From the NCBI RefSeq assembly GCF_000149955.1, contig NC_030992.1:2593477-2657476 (forward strand): a stretch of 64,000 nucleotides of DNA, in the 5' to 3' direction. The notes beneath the pieces are model-generated. The model was not told where the DNA came from. It ran no database searches and worked only from the letters and a program-made list of their open reading frames with translations. The DNA is from Fusarium oxysporum f. sp. lycopersici 4287 (taxonomy: Eukaryota; Ascomycota; Sordariomycetes; Hypocreales; Nectriaceae). This document shows positions 1-11,992 of the stretch, one piece after another. Made by a program: the position numbers and the translations under genes. Every line of letters starts with the position of its first letter. The first letter of the stretch is position 1.

Positions 1-1470
1 GCCAGTCTACCGAAGTCTTGTTGCAATGCATCAACAACAACACTGACTACTCCGTACTATATCTGTTGTCGCTATTCCCGGCGCTGGGCTCTGTAATTTC
101 AACATCTAACCCCTCGGCCCCTGATCAATTAGGTCCAGCTCCTAGTACCCCGCTCATTCCCGCTAATATGGATGGATGTACGGATACATCATATCAAATA
201 ATAAACACCTTACAGGACGGGAATGGAGAATTGGCTCCCTCCCAATTTCATCTCAGTCCTTTTCATTCCGGCCCCTGATTTAGGTCTTTGGGACACTTAC
301 AGCAAAAGATCTACTAACAACACTCTTGATCGTGTTGGTAGGGGCAAAGATTGGAGCCATGACTACTAACATAATACCGCCAATTCCTGTAACTTCAATG
401 CACGCACATGTACATGTACTGGGGGTTGCTTGGCTGCGAAGGAGGGTGGCTACCAGTTATCCAATGACAAGAAATCCGCTAACCATCAAATCGGCGTGCC
501 TATTCCAGAAGGTCAAGCGAATACGTACCGCAAGTCCTGAAGTACACTCCGGTTGGCTTTGCAATCTTTGATCCTGAGTGAAGCATGATTTGCTAGACAA
601 TCTACCAACGCAACGCCTTGACGAATAGTATGGTTTCAACATTCGAACTCTCCCGTCCGGCACAGCCCTTTATCGAGGAAATCGAGGCTCTGCGTGGGTA
701 AAGGACGCCACACCAGAGCTGCATTTTGATAGGTCAGCCCGTATCCTTGGCATGACAGACTTCCAACTATCGAGTTGCGTTGCACCTCGTAAACGGAATA
801 CGAAACTGCCCAGCCCTTTGACACTTGCTTACAAGTTACAAGCGCTTAAGCGGCACGTTTCGTTCCGGTCTACAGAGTACTTCGAGACCTTTCAGCACCT
901 GCGGTTGCAACATATATATGCCGAATAGCCCTGAGTGTATGCGATCACCCAGTTTTGTTTATGTACCGAAAACCCTTAGACTTTAAGTTTGCGGTCGTCG
1001 GCAATTCCGCGTCTAGTCGATCTTGTGTGGAGAAATTGCTCCAGCGACTATGACGATACTGCTTGGTCTCCTACGCTGATCACGCCCTATCAGCTCTCAA
1101 ACTAGCCATGCCGAGTTTCATGTTGCGAATGAAGTTTTGATCGGCATTGGGTGCAGACATTAGACTGGCAAGACTGGCAGATGAGCAGATGAGGCATATG
1201 AGGCATATGAGTGAGTTGGTCGGCAAATCATGAGATGATCCCCAAATTGTCCCACATCTGTTATGAATACAACTCACGTACGTGTTGGTTGATGGTTGTT
1301 TTGCCAAGCTTTTGATGGAAGCATCATAACATGTTGGGAAAATCTATTTGGTATCGATACCTAACTTCTTCTCTTACTTCCCTAGAATGATAAAAGACAA
1401 ATCCATTATGGTACGCCATAAGAACCCATTGACCTCAGACAAGTTCAGATTGAAAGCAAGAACAATGATC
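1..1470. other. Intergenic, no supportable gene
   Basis: Only short unrelated open frames occur on both strands, with no recognisable domain, no convincing exon chain and no tRNA-like fold that I can see. Small local duplications are visible around 1,160-1,215 (an ACTGGCAAG-type repeat and a GAGGCATAT repeat). The right end is the 3' flank of the RING-protein gene. Confidence 0.6.
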
Positions 1471-3405
1471 CTAGTTACCTCTCCGGCCACCAGTGCTCAT
1501 GAGTGTGATTTTCTGTTTCTTCTTCTTCTTACCCCCAGCACTACTACTGATTCCTCCTACTCCAGCAGCAGTATTTGAACTAACACTACTCTCCGCGGCT
1601 TCAATAGCCTGTATCTGCATTGCTAGATCGGTCGTATCAAACAGATCCTCATCTCTGAGCCACCCGTCATTGGCGTTCAAGGGTTGTGCAGATGTTATCT
1701 CGGGCGATCCATTAATTGCTCTTGTGCCCCAAACTGTCCTTTGTGTTGAGGGGCTGGTCGACATTTCAGCTAATGTCTCGAATCCTGGTCGGGGATCCGG
1801 GGGCGTGGTGCCTGAGTGCCCGCTCAATGGTTGGAAATCCTCCATGTCCATTCGAGGCGCCATATCCTCCTCTAACGGCTCAGGAAGCCTCTGATATCCA
1901 GTAGTCTTACGCAGATTCGCGGCTTCAAGCCGCTCTGCTTGCAGACGCTCCCGTTCTTCCTGTGTCTCTTTGTCACGGTTACGTCTCCGTCTCCGCTCAA
2001 TGTCGCCTGCGAACGATTCCAGTGTCTCTTCTGGTACGATGTCGGTCCAATCACACTCCAGAAAATTCACAACACATCCACGGGGAAGATGGCCAAGATA
2101 TTTTGCTCTTCGCCGCATTGTGTCATCAACCACATGGCCAGTGGAGATATGCTCGACGCGGGGGAGTAGCGTGGAAGGAAACGAGGAAAAAGAGCCATAC
2201 TTGGTCTTCAGGATGCGGATATCCAATGGTGAGAGATATAGGTGAGGTGGGGAGCTGTAAAAATAGAAGTCGGCATCCGAAGAGGGTTGAGCCGACGTGG
2301 CTGGGCTTGCAGCAACCTGAAGATCAGCCAGTTTCTCTTTCGCGACTGTGATAGCCCGAATCGCCTTCTGGGACCATTCATCAGTCTGTCCGAAAAGGGT
2401 CTCGTCCTCCTTAGCTTGTTGACCCAGCGAAGCAATCTCCTCGTCAAACTGGGCTGTCATATAATCAGCTGTACCTTTCATCATGCGAGCGTAGTCTAAA
2501 ACATTGGCAGCAAAGTGCCAAGGAATGTCATCCTGTGCGTACAGCGCCTCGGCACCACTCTCTCGTGGAAGGGCCATCGTCGAATTTGCATTCCGTGCCA
2601 TTAACCGCAGTACGACGTCGTCACCAATCCGGGGAAAAGGACTTTCTTGTCCAGCATAAAATCTTACAGGCCGAACATCTTGCATATAGATAGAATCTTC
2701 GCAAATGGGACATTTTTTCCACCTGGGTCCGCGACCCTTCGTTTCATCTTCACTCGAAATTGAGTTCATAAACCGAATGAGGCAGGGTAGACAAAAGATG
2801 TGACCGCATTTTGCCATGCGAGGCGCCACAGGCTCTGAAAGACAGATGGGGCATGATGAACCCTGCGACTCGCTTGAAGCAATGATTTGCATGACAAGAG
2901 ACCAATCTAGGTGTGTGTCGGCATCTGTGGCTTGCTTGTTGTATGTGCCTTCTGGTGAGAGGATGAATCGGTAGTTGGCATGAACGTATCGAGCCTTGTC
3001 GCTTGCATGATAACCGGAGCCTGGTCCCCATGTTGGAGTTCTGCGATAAGATCTCGAATGTGCATGATGATCCTGTACCGGGCGTGGCATTGAGTAGTTG
3101 AGTAGATGGGTAATTGAAGTTTGGCCCCGCCTGCTGTTGGGATTTCTGAAGGCCCTTAGTTCGGCCATGGCATCTTCGTCATCTGGGCCAGTATTTGACC
3201 TGTCACCGAGTCCAGGTCGCCGCTGACTCCGGTGTTGTTTACGGGCGCCCTGTGACTTGCGAGGCATCGATTGCGGGTTCGAGGAGCCGGCCTGTGATGG
3301 GCGACGAGACGATTCGAAGCTCGAGGATGCCGGGGCTGCTTGAATGGCTGTGGAACTAGACGGTGCAGGGGCAGTTTTTCCCACGTTCGAGCTAGAGGAG
3401 CTCAT
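1471..3405 (-). CDS. MAG2: RNF10/Mag2-type RING finger protein
   Basis: Single-exon gene of 644 residues starting at ATG 3405, which has A at -3. A C3HC4 RING lies at residues 185-235: CPIC at 185-188, C200-x-H202, C205 and C208, and a closing CPIC at 232-235. The N-terminal 100 residues are Ser/Pro/Arg-rich and disordered. A conserved middle block around residues 410-460 (PPHLYLSPLDIRILK, then LGHLPRGCVVNF) and a lysine-rich tail (KKKKKQKITLMS) are typical of the RNF10/Mag2 family. Family members are RING ubiquitin ligases; mammalian RNF10 and yeast Mag2 (Hel1/Itt1-linked) have been tied to ubiquitination of small-subunit ribosomal proteins. I infer the same role here. No intron is needed, and length is close to yeast Mag2. 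A basic, Glu/Arg-rich coiled segment lies near residues 485-520. The assignment rests on the RING plus the tail; the yeast gene name is transferred by family. Confidence 0.85.
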   Translation of the reverse strand: MSSSSSNVGKTAPAPSSSTAIQAAPASSSFESSRRPSQAGSSNPQSMPRKSQGARKQHRSQRRPGLGDRSNTGPDDEDAMAELRAFRNPNSRRGQTSITHLLNYSMPRPVQDHHAHSRSYRRTPTWGPGSGYHASDKARYVHANYRFILSPEGTYNKQATDADTHLDWSLVMQIIASSESQGSSCPICLSEPVAPRMAKCGHIFCLPCLIRFMNSISSEDETKGRGPRWKKCPICEDSIYMQDVRPVRFYAGQESPFPRIGDDVVLRLMARNANSTMALPRESGAEALYAQDDIPWHFAANVLDYARMMKGTADYMTAQFDEEIASLGQQAKEDETLFGQTDEWSQKAIRAITVAKEKLADLQVAASPATSAQPSSDADFYFYSSPPHLYLSPLDIRILKTKYGSFSSFPSTLLPRVEHISTGHVVDDTMRRRAKYLGHLPRGCVVNFLECDWTDIVPEETLESFAGDIERRRRRNRDKETQEERERLQAERLEAANLRKTTGYQRLPEPLEEDMAPRMDMEDFQPLSGHSGTTPPDPRPGFETLAEMSTSPSTQRTVWGTRAINGSPEITSAQPLNANDGWLRDEDLFDTTDLAMQIQAIEAAESSVSSNTAAGVGGISSSAGGKKKKKQKITLMSTGGRRGN

Positions 3406-4178
3406 TTTCGTAACGAAGGTTTCTGGGCGACTCTAACCGTCGTCGGCGAGACAAAGGATTGGTCAATCGTGCGATGGATTGCGCTCTGTCCCCAATGGTT
3501 GGGATGACATACAAGTGGGACAAGGGTACCGTCAACGGGTTGTGATTCCGAGAAATGAGTGTTGTTGGAGAGATATAGGATAAACCCAAGGTGGTGTTAT
3601 GAAGGTAATTGAGATGGAAAGAGTCAAATGAGGTTCACGAAGGGGTCCAGCTGGGACGGACCCCGTTGATGGATGGAGGATCGAGGTGGATCGAGCGAGT
3701 CACTGGCGGGGCAAATCGTGACGGAGTTGACGGCTAGGCGGCGCAGGGGAATGGCGTTACCGGCTTCTGTTGGAAGCTGACATAACGAGCACAGTTAGTC
3801 ATCCAATGGGCGAATGGATATCACATGACCTTCAGTGACAATGGCATGAGATAACGTGATTTTGACATGACTGCGAATGACTTTAGACTACAAGAGCTTC
3901 ACATAGATTTATCCAAAAACGATATCCTTCTTTTGACCTATCAGAAGCTATCATACATGAAGCCCGGTATCAATCAAAAGCATGCACATAAAACTGACTA
4001 TGAATTAGGTATATGACAGAGATCCACGCCTCCAGCGATCTCGACCACTCTCCTCTTACTCATGGATCCAGGGGAATCATTGATAAACGAAGACACCAAC
4101 CGCAAGAAAACAAAAATCCATGAGACGTGTCTGACCCCACAACGTTGCGACATTAGCTAAGTTGCCTCATTCTCTCAT
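3406..4178. other. Intergenic: promoter of the RING gene and 3' flank of the CBM48 gene
   Basis: Both flanking genes are on the minus strand. This 773 bp stretch therefore holds the upstream region of the RING gene (adjacent to 3405) and the downstream region of the CBM48 gene (adjacent to 4179). No coding exon or clear binding-site array was seen. Confidence 0.6.
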
Positions 4179-7100
4179 CTATTTGTCGGAAAGCTTATGC
4201 TTGATCTTGCTGAAGATTGAGCTGAGTCGGTTGTGCTTCTTCTTCTTTTCACCATTGGCTGTCGAGCTGCTCCCGTTGGCTGGTGTGGTGGCCTTGGTCT
4301 CTGTAGCCTTGGCGCCATTTCCAGTTGCTGTAGTGCCGTTACCGGTTGCTGAGCTGCCGTTACCAACGGCCGGGGTTTCTGTCTTAGCCTCGGCCTTGGG
4401 CTCCTCGGGCTTAGTCACAGGCTCAGCATCAGGCTTGGCTTCCACAGCCTTTGTCTCAAGAGGAGCAGCAACAGGGGCAGCAACAGCGGGAACAGCAGAC
4501 TCAGTCTCCTGAGGCTTGACCTCGTCAACAGCAGGAACAGGCTCGGCCTCTTTGAGAAGCTGAGCTTCGACCTCCTTTTTGTTCTCAACAGCTTCTGCGC
4601 TAGCAGCAGCCTCAGGGCGCTCGCCAGCCTCCACGATGGACTCCTTGACTTCGGTGGGGACTTCAGGAGCAACCTTGGCGGTCTCATCGATGGTCGCAGC
4701 AGGCTTAACCTCCTTGAGAAGCTCAGCTTCAACGAGCTTCTTTTCCTCGACGGCCTCAGTGTTGGCAGCAGCTTCGGGACTCTTGCCAGCCTCCGCAATG
4801 GAGTCCTTCACCTCGACAGGAACCTCAGGGGAGACCTGCTTTGGTTCCTCTTTGGGTTGCTCAACAACAGAATCATAAATGCCAGTGACAGGCTTGACCT
4901 CCTTGAGAAGCTCATTCTCTACCTCCTTCTTATCCTCAACAGCGGCAGTATTAGCAGCTGCTTCAGGTGACTTGCCGGCCTCGACAAGAGATTCCTTGAC
5001 CTCGGCGGGGACCTCAGGGGAGACTTCCTGTCGAATCTGCTCCTCGTTCTTGGCGGCCAGGGTCTCTTGGGCTGCAACAGGAAGCTGCTCTTTGACGGAA
5101 TCGGGTAAGTTTTTGTTGGCAGTATCGGTAATGGCGTCAGCAGCGCTGTTAAGCGCAGGGCTGGCCTTCTCCTCCACTGTCTCCTTGGCAGCCAGACCAG
5201 CAGCAATCACAGCACCACCGGCAGTAGCAGCCAGAGCGGCGAGGCTAGTGTCCGGCGTGTTCTCAGACTTCTCGGTACCAACACCAGCGGTTCCTACTGA
5301 GGTAGCGGGTGCCTCGGGCACAGTTCCCTTGAGCTCTTCCTCAACCATGGTCTTTTCCTTGACTTCCGTAGGGTCGGTGCTGGCCTCAGTAACAGCGCCA
5401 GCCTTCTCCTGGCTCTCTCTTACAACCTCGGGGACGAAAGCACCGTTGGATTCGAGGGGAACCTCGGCGGCAAGGCCGGCAGTAGTAGCTGTGGGAGCAG
5501 CGGAGTTAATGACAACATCCTGTGCGCCGATAATGGGCAGACTGGATTCGGGAATAGTATTGGAAGATACGGGGGGGAGCTCGGTCTCAATGCCAGGGAG
5601 AGCGTCGCTCTTCTCGTATGATTCCTTGTCGAGCTTGACGTATTTGTCGGTGTTTTGAGCGGTGATGGATTCGGGGATCTTCTCGCCAGGCTCTAGCTTG
5701 ATAGGGTTTCCGGCGCCCTCAGAAGCGGGCAGAGGGTTGATGCCAATGGTCGTGTCGAGCTCGTTGGCAGGTGTAGCGGGAAAGCCACCAGGAATGTCAG
5801 AAGGGGTCTCGAGGGGCAGTTTCTCGTCTTGGGTAGGCTTCTCGGAAGTCAGTATATTGCCATCAGTAGCAGCATTGTCGCTAGTTACCTTATCACCCAG
5901 CGTCTTCTCCTCTGTGGGTTTGTTCTCAATAGGTTGTTCGGCAGCCATCGCAGCGGTTGTAGACGAAGGAGTCACAGTGTTGAGTATAGCGGCGCCAGGG
6001 GTTTCGGTGTTCAGTTGATCGGGAGTGATGAAGTTGTTGACGTTACCCTCGAGATCAGGCTCGTTGGGAGCTGATTGATTGATGATCCAGTTACCGTCGA
6101 CGATGAACTAGATAGAATGCTGGTGAGCGACGGACTTTACAGTGTTTGCGACAAATGTGTAGGAGTGTAGGAACAGCAATTGGGTTCAAAAGAGGGGATA
6201 AAGTGAGTTTAATGAGCTGGTGCGATGACGAAGGGGAGGAGGGAGCTGAGAGCAAGAGCGGGTCGGCAACGCAGGCACACTAGCGCGCAAGCAAATCAAG
6301 CGCTGACTTGAAGACGCCTTGGCAGTACGAGGGAACTTTGTCCCTGCGCGACGCAACATCGTCGCCTGACGCCACATAATTCTACTGGTATGACCAGGCA
6401 GAGACTTGACATGGGCTGTGTGTAGCGGACTTTCCACCGCTCTCCGCTCACTAACTCCATTCCAGAACTGTCGCGATCGTGGTCGCCTTGCGTCATACTA
6501 AACGGCGGGGGGGTTTTGGTTGGGGACTGGTGCGAGATGCTAATGGGCCGCAGAGAACCCATGACATGACAGGCAGGGAAATGAACCAGGGGTTCAGACC
6601 CCGATCCTGGCAGCGAAGCAAACTTGCAAGAAAAAAAAACCATGGGCAGGGGGCTGGGATTACGGCAGCCACCGCTCTTGCGCCTCCAAGCTCTTTAGGC
6701 TTAAAAAGCCCTGCAGATTGCGATAGCGATGGGCGCAAAAGCACGGGTTCCTGGGCGGCACGGCCATGACAGCTATTCGTCCATCTTGTTCGAGCAATAC
6801 GGAGAAGCAAACGCGCAGGATAGGCTGTTGATGCCAATGGTTCTCCCCGCCATCTGTATATGACTCAAGAACTGCGAATGTTTCTCTTCAATGCTGGCGA
6901 AGAGGGCAGAATTTGTGTTGTACCAAACCAGTGCCAAATGCAAATTGAATGTCGAAAAGGAGAGATGCTGTTGGGATTGCGGGTCGAGGCTCGCTGACGC
7001 ACCTTGTAGTAAATCTTGCCCTCGGGCTCCTTCAGGTCGACTGTCTTGGAGAAAACATTGCCCTCCTTCTCGAGCTGAACGCTCTTGGTCCAGTTGTCGA

Positions 7101-7427
7101 ATGTACCCGTCACGTAGACCTCGTCGGCGGGATGCTCCCTATAGAAAATTTGGGGTCAGTGTCGGGTGTCTCAGACATGGATAAAGCTGTCGCGGTCTGC
7201 AGCAGCTAGTCTGCAATATGAAGCAGTCTCAAGAGGCGCATGCATGGGACAAGGTGAACTCTTTAGACAGAGCTCAATTGACTTGTCTCGTGCTGAGGCA
7301 GGCAAAGTGCGACTCGGAACACTGTCGAAGCTATCGCGACGAATTCGTCGGGGCAGCGCAGCGCAACGCAACATAGCACAGCAACGTATCAAATTGCAAC
7401 TTACCACTTGAAAGTGAAGCTGCCCAT
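4179..7427 (-). CDS. CBM48 (AMPK-type glycogen-binding) protein, Crp1/Mdg1-like
   Basis: Three exons, complement(join(4179..6107, 7003..7138, 7405..7427)), 695 residues. Exon 1 gives MGSFTFKW (the Trp codon is split), exon 2 gives the block with VTGTFDNW and KIYYK, and exon 3 opens with FIVDGNW followed by EPDLEGNVNN. Together these form an AMPK-beta/CBM48 domain at about residues 1-80. All junctions are GT-AG and in frame. The rest is Ala/Glu/Pro/Thr-rich and disordered, with a three-copy repeat (listed separately), and ends in a basic tail (KHNRLSSIFSKIKHKLSDK). The yeast relatives Crp1 and Mdg1 carry the same N-terminal module; Crp1 binds cruciform DNA and Mdg1 acts in pheromone signalling. 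The biochemical role here is not set by sequence. Intron 2 (6108-7002, 895 nt) is unusually long for this genome. Sugar-binding ability is inferred from the family only. Confidence 0.82.
4520..5024 (-). repeat. Three in-frame protein repeats in the CBM48 gene
   Basis: Three degenerate copies of a 54-63 residue unit begin at about 5024, 4835 and 4673, reading leftwards. Each opens with PEVPxEVK, continues with EAGxxPEAAA and a KK pair, and ends in LLKExxP. Spacing is 189 nt and then 162 nt. Because the unit is in frame and protein conservation exceeds DNA identity, it looks like an old internal duplication under selection rather than recent satellite expansion. Confidence 0.85.
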
Positions 7428-9722
7428 GACTGGAATCTGGGTTATAATCGGTGGTGGAATCTGCGCAAGGGGATCGAGAGAATGTAGCAGTGAGTTAATA
7501 ACTTTAATGCGTATAGAAGTAAAGTGAGATTTTGTTTGTTTGTGGGAGAGATGTTGGGTTGGGAAAAGAGCCAGGTCCAAGTCGTTGATGGGACGGGCAG
7601 AGACCAGGACAAGTCCGGTTTGGCGTTGGTCGAGGCTGGGGGGGACTGGAGCGAAATTAAAGATTGTTGGCGGCTACGGGGGAGTACCAGCGACACGAGA
7701 AAAAGGTACAGACGGTACAAATCGAGAGCGCTGAGACCGCTTCGACCGGACCGATCGATGCAGGGATTGGTTATAAGCGGTTTGAGAGGATGGCTTCGCC
7801 GGATGCAGAACAAGGCAAATATTGCGATGATACGCAGACTAGATACGGTGAGAAGGTTGGTTTTATGGTGAGGAAGATAAGAGAAGCTCATAGAAGGAGT
7901 CTGCGAAAGCGGGAAAGATAGGTAATGAGGATGAGGATGAGGATGAGGACGAGGACGAGGACGAGGACGAGGATTGATGAAAGAAGCAAAAGACGAGCAC
8001 GTGGGGGTTTGATTTGGGTTTTGTCCAGCAAAATCGATGGTGATGCGCAACAAGAGGAGGAGTTGCAACAGAGTCAGTAGTAGAACAGAGGCAGCGGCAA
8101 GAAGAGATGAGTCGCAGCCCGAGTCGGAAAGTTAAGACAATTGAGGCTGTTATCAGGTATCAAAAAAAGCTTGTGATTCCCTGGGCATGAGCGCGTCTCG
8201 ATGGATCAGCCAAGCTCAGTACCTAGGTACGGATCCTGCTCCTGTATGTATGTACAACGCATATGGATCTGATGTGACAAACGGTAAGGCTGTTCTCGTC
8301 ACCCAGCCTCCAGTTTTGGTGTAGCTGACGAGGAAATACCTTTGTCACTGGCATTTCGTGTCGTTGTTGACAGTATCATCTCACGTTTTCCATTTCAACT
8401 GAATATGTTTTCGATCTTGACTCTGATGCTGATTTTCAAGATAGTCCAATGCGCAGTGTTCAGGTAGTCTAAGTACCCATTCGGAATGATCCATGACAAG
8501 TACTCAACCTGCAGTCTTGCATCTGCAGAGTGGGCATGTAGCTGCAGTTCGAGAGCTGTGGGGACTTCTCTGACGACATGTAAACTGTGTCATGGCATTT
8601 GTTGGCGGTCGGGTTGGCTAGTGGGTTTCTTCACTTCTGCAACGAACCGCATCCGGGACATCAAGCAGCACGCTGCACATCAACACGGTGATAGTGGCTG
8701 ACGACGGTTGAATATTCTCTGATCACCATACATCGCATGCTCTTCAAAACCGTGAAACTGCCCTCTCAGATATAACGCAATTTTGAAAAGTTGCACGTAC
8801 TGTACGCTCCGTTGTCACCGGAAGCTATTGGATGCAATGCTGGGGTAGCTTAGCAAGGTCGCATTGCCACGAGTGCCCGGCCTAGACCTCGTCATGAACA
8901 ACGATGGGGCTTTCCAACGTTAGGCTGGATGCGAATTCCTCGTGAAGAGGTTGGTGAAGAAATCGCATTGATACATGTCGCAAAGCCTCATTCGAGTTCA
9001 ATGGCTCGCCGCTGTGATAAACCTGAAGCATGATGTGTCTTTCTTGTTCGCCTGGAAGAATTTTCCTTTGCATGGCCTCTCATACGATGGCCACCGCAAC
9101 CTCCTGCATTAGTTGAATGACTCTTCATGACAAACAGACCCATATCATGACAACTCAATCCTGCATCGTGAAGCTGGTGTCGATCCGATCAAACACACAA
9201 CACCAAAGGCGGTGTGCGCGGAAGGAATAATCGGTGCCCAGCGCACCAAACCAGGATCATTCGTCCCTGCATAGGTACATATGAGTCGTAGATCAGAACA
9301 GCGGTCAATGGAGAGATCCCACTGGGTTTTTTCTTCGAAGGATACCTGAGGATAGGTATGATGACAGGTGAATATCGTGCTCTCTCAGCATGATACCTTA
9401 TCTATGGCATCTACCTCCAAGACCAGGCAGGAACAGACAAACCTTGACGCCTACCCGATAGTTAGGCTGGTATTGGCTTTTTATGTTTATTTTTGGAGAT
9501 GAATACCCCTCTGCCCCTCCCACATGCACAAGGCCAAATGCAAATGGGTGTTCATCAAGTACAGGCACAAGACCCTTTATGCAGTTATCCCTCTATTTAC
9601 TAATATTATTTGGCTACAGAAGAAGATCACAAAAGCGTCCACATCAAGTGAGTGGGCACTGACGAGTTTGCAGTCAAGTCATTTCAACATTGAGCATGGA
9701 AAGATATTCAGCCACGTCTACC
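7428..9722. other. Intergenic, about 2.3 kb
   Basis: This lies upstream of the CBM48 gene (start 7427) and downstream of the secreted-protein gene (end 9723). The part nearest 7427 is CT-rich on the transcribed strand and includes an eight-copy hexamer repeat. Open frames here, the longest from 8068 to 7442 on the minus strand, are low-complexity and match nothing I recognise. I see no RNA gene. Confidence 0.55.
7927..7974. repeat. Hexamer microsatellite (GAGGAY)8
   Basis: Eight perfect-length units run back to back: three GAGGAT, four GAGGAC and one GAGGAT. The tract lies about 500 bp upstream of the CBM48 start codon and is purely pyrimidine-rich on the transcribed strand. Confidence 0.95.
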
Positions 9723-10561
9723 CTACAGCTCCTCTCTTGATGCAGACTTTGCCTGGCCTTGTTCTTGACCACTCCTGACTTCCTTCGTCTTCAGTGCCTG
9801 GACTTTGATGTCGAGTTTCGTCTTATAGTTCTGGGGTTCAGTATGCATAACCCAACCAACAACCCCGCCATCTGAAGGCCTGGGCTTATACTTGCTCAGG
9901 TCGACAAATTGATCTGTTATTTCAGTGTAAGCAACTGTTTCAATCGATTGGCTGAATCTGGTGGCATACCCTCGCATTTACTTGTCCCTGCCGTCCACAG
10001 AGGAAGGATCCCATACAAGGCGCCAGGTGCGAATATGGCAACCTTGTCCTTGTCATTGTCGCGATCGATCTTGTCAGCTTCAGGGAACTGAACAACTTTC
10101 TCGATCTCATCCTCATCGTTCTTTGGCTTCTCAAGAACGGCAAAGAGGGCCTTCCCCTTCCCATTAGTCCGTTCCTGTTGTTCAATCCACCTGCGAACCA
10201 GGAGAGGCATTTGATCGTAGTTCATCAGCAGCAGACTTCGGCCATTAAGGTGAGGATCGAGACCCAGCCACCCTCCAGGGTATTCTTTATCAGCGAAGAC
10301 CGCCTTCAGGCCCTTCGACCATGGCTTCAACCCCTTGGGAGGAGGTTCCATCAAGTCTTTGAGGGTGTACTCGAGAGCTTCAAACTGAGCCTTGGCCTCG
10401 CAGGTAGGTCGGAATGAGGCCATGGCATTGAGAGCAAAGGGGTCCTTCCAGTCGAAGCCCTGCACAAGCTCAACAGGCGGCGGCGGTGCCATACCGATTG
10501 CATGAGCGAGTCCAGCCAGTACAGCCGACGTGAACACGAATCCAGCGGAAGTGGTCTTCAT
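9723..10561 (-). CDS. Secreted protein of unknown function
   Basis: Two exons, complement(join(9723..9913, 9982..10561)), 256 residues, with a 68 nt GT-AG intron. Without splicing the frame stops shortly after the donor; splicing adds a 64-codon C-terminal part (QFVDLSKYKPRPSDG, then GWVMHTEPQNYKTK). I chose the ATG at 10561 because it gives a classic signal peptide (Lys2, a hydrophobic core ending ...AGLAHA, cleavage near residue 21). The in-frame ATG at 10591 would bury it. The mature protein starts Pro-rich (APPPP) and has only one Cys, so it is not a typical cysteine-rich effector. It is rich in charged residues near 165-185 (NDEDEIEK). No TM segment follows the signal. I recognise no family. 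It lies upstream of, and on the opposite strand to, a GH114 gene, with 1.4 kb between them. Confidence 0.7.
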
Positions 10562-11992
10562 GATGGCAGTGTGATACGTTATTGACGGCAACTATTCAAC
10601 GTAATTCGGAACCACCATAGGCAGAATTATGAAACTGGACTTGAATATCGAGAACCTGTCTTCTTCCATGATATTTATGCTCAGGATCACCTTATGTTGG
10701 TTTCTAATGTTTTGTTGTCCTTTTCGGAGTCTTGGTCGCCGAGTTTCCTTTTCAGGTTTATATCTCGGCCGATGTCAACGGGGAATAGTGAGTATTGTGT
10801 ATCTGGACGAGCTACCTTAGGCTAAAGTATCCATGGTTGCAGGCTAAGAATGAGTTAAAATTGCTTACTTCAGAGTCCAGCGTTCTGTAACAAGAAAGCC
10901 ATCATGGTTTCTGATGGTGCTTTGGTAGTTTGGCGCAAAACATCAGCCGAATAGCTAGGCTTCACAACCTATCAAGACTAGCTTACGGAGTACCTTTATT
11001 ATGTATTAGGGGAACATGTGAGTCCTGATATAATTAGTGTAGTCCCTTAAATGCGATTGTCGCCATCGTGAGTCCGTTGTACCATGTTGTTAGTTTGCAA
11101 GCGCATCAACAGGACCTCAAGGTGGGATATTCTTTAAAGAGAGGTGGCTATAAAATGAGAAAGACGTCGACTGATATCGATGTTGACACCAAACGAGTCA
11201 CTGGCATGGCTATGCTTTGTCTAAGTGATACAAGGAAGGAAATGTAGAGCTGTTAGACCACAACTGCATTACGCAATTTACGGGGCTGAATCAGAGTTAA
11301 TAACTGGGTACTCAACTATACGATCCAGGCTGAGCCATATGGAGACTGATCTCATTGCCCTTTTAAGCGGCCTCTTTAATTATGTGGCATAAGCCTCTAC
11401 CCTGTAATGCCGTGCTAGCCGGGATTACCAATTAGACGAAACATTCGTGCCGTAAAGTGTGCTCATGGAAGAGCTGAAGGATCATGTTCCATGAGATGTT
11501 GAAAATGGCAGAAGGTGAATTGTGTGTTACACCGAGCTCTAGGCCCTGATGATGGGTTCTCAAGTCCAGAAAAGAAGAGACGGGATGGAATGAATGTTTC
11601 AAATGCGGTGATCTGCGTTATATGAACAGCAGGAAACAGATGTGGTTCGCCAACCTAACTCAAATTCTGTCTCGTTCGGGTGCTCCCGAAGCCCTGTAAA
11701 TAGCAACGGCATGGAATGCACCTTGCACTGGGTCCTCAGCTAGTTCTAGACCGCAAGCTAATGGCTTGGTGCTGACAGCAGATCGTCTTATCCATGCAAT
11801 ATTTCTGCTCCGCCCTGACTCTTGAAACCCTCTTGGACTGCTCATGGACCGGATGAGGCTTAGAGCTCAGGTGCCTGGCATGTAAAATTGAATGTTTGCT
11901 TATTTCCCCCTACCTTAAAACCTCGCTGGAGCCAAGCGTCGCCAGCTGCTAGAACAAGTCTATCCTCGTGCACTCACATTGCAATCACAGTT
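10562..11992. other. Intergenic between divergent genes, 1.4 kb
   Basis: This is the shared upstream region of the secreted-protein gene (-) and the GH114 gene (+). No exon chain or repeat family was recognised; the stretch is moderately AT-rich. Confidence 0.55.

Noticed and set aside
4879..5658. 259-codon plus-strand frame
   Set aside because: It is exactly antisense to the Ala/Glu/Pro-rich part of the CBM48 gene; the Ser/Thr/Ala-rich product is what the complement of that low-complexity sequence gives.
7442..8068. 208-codon minus-strand frame
   Set aside because: The product is dominated by Pro, Arg, His and Leu from a pyrimidine-rich leader and the hexamer repeat, with no domain.
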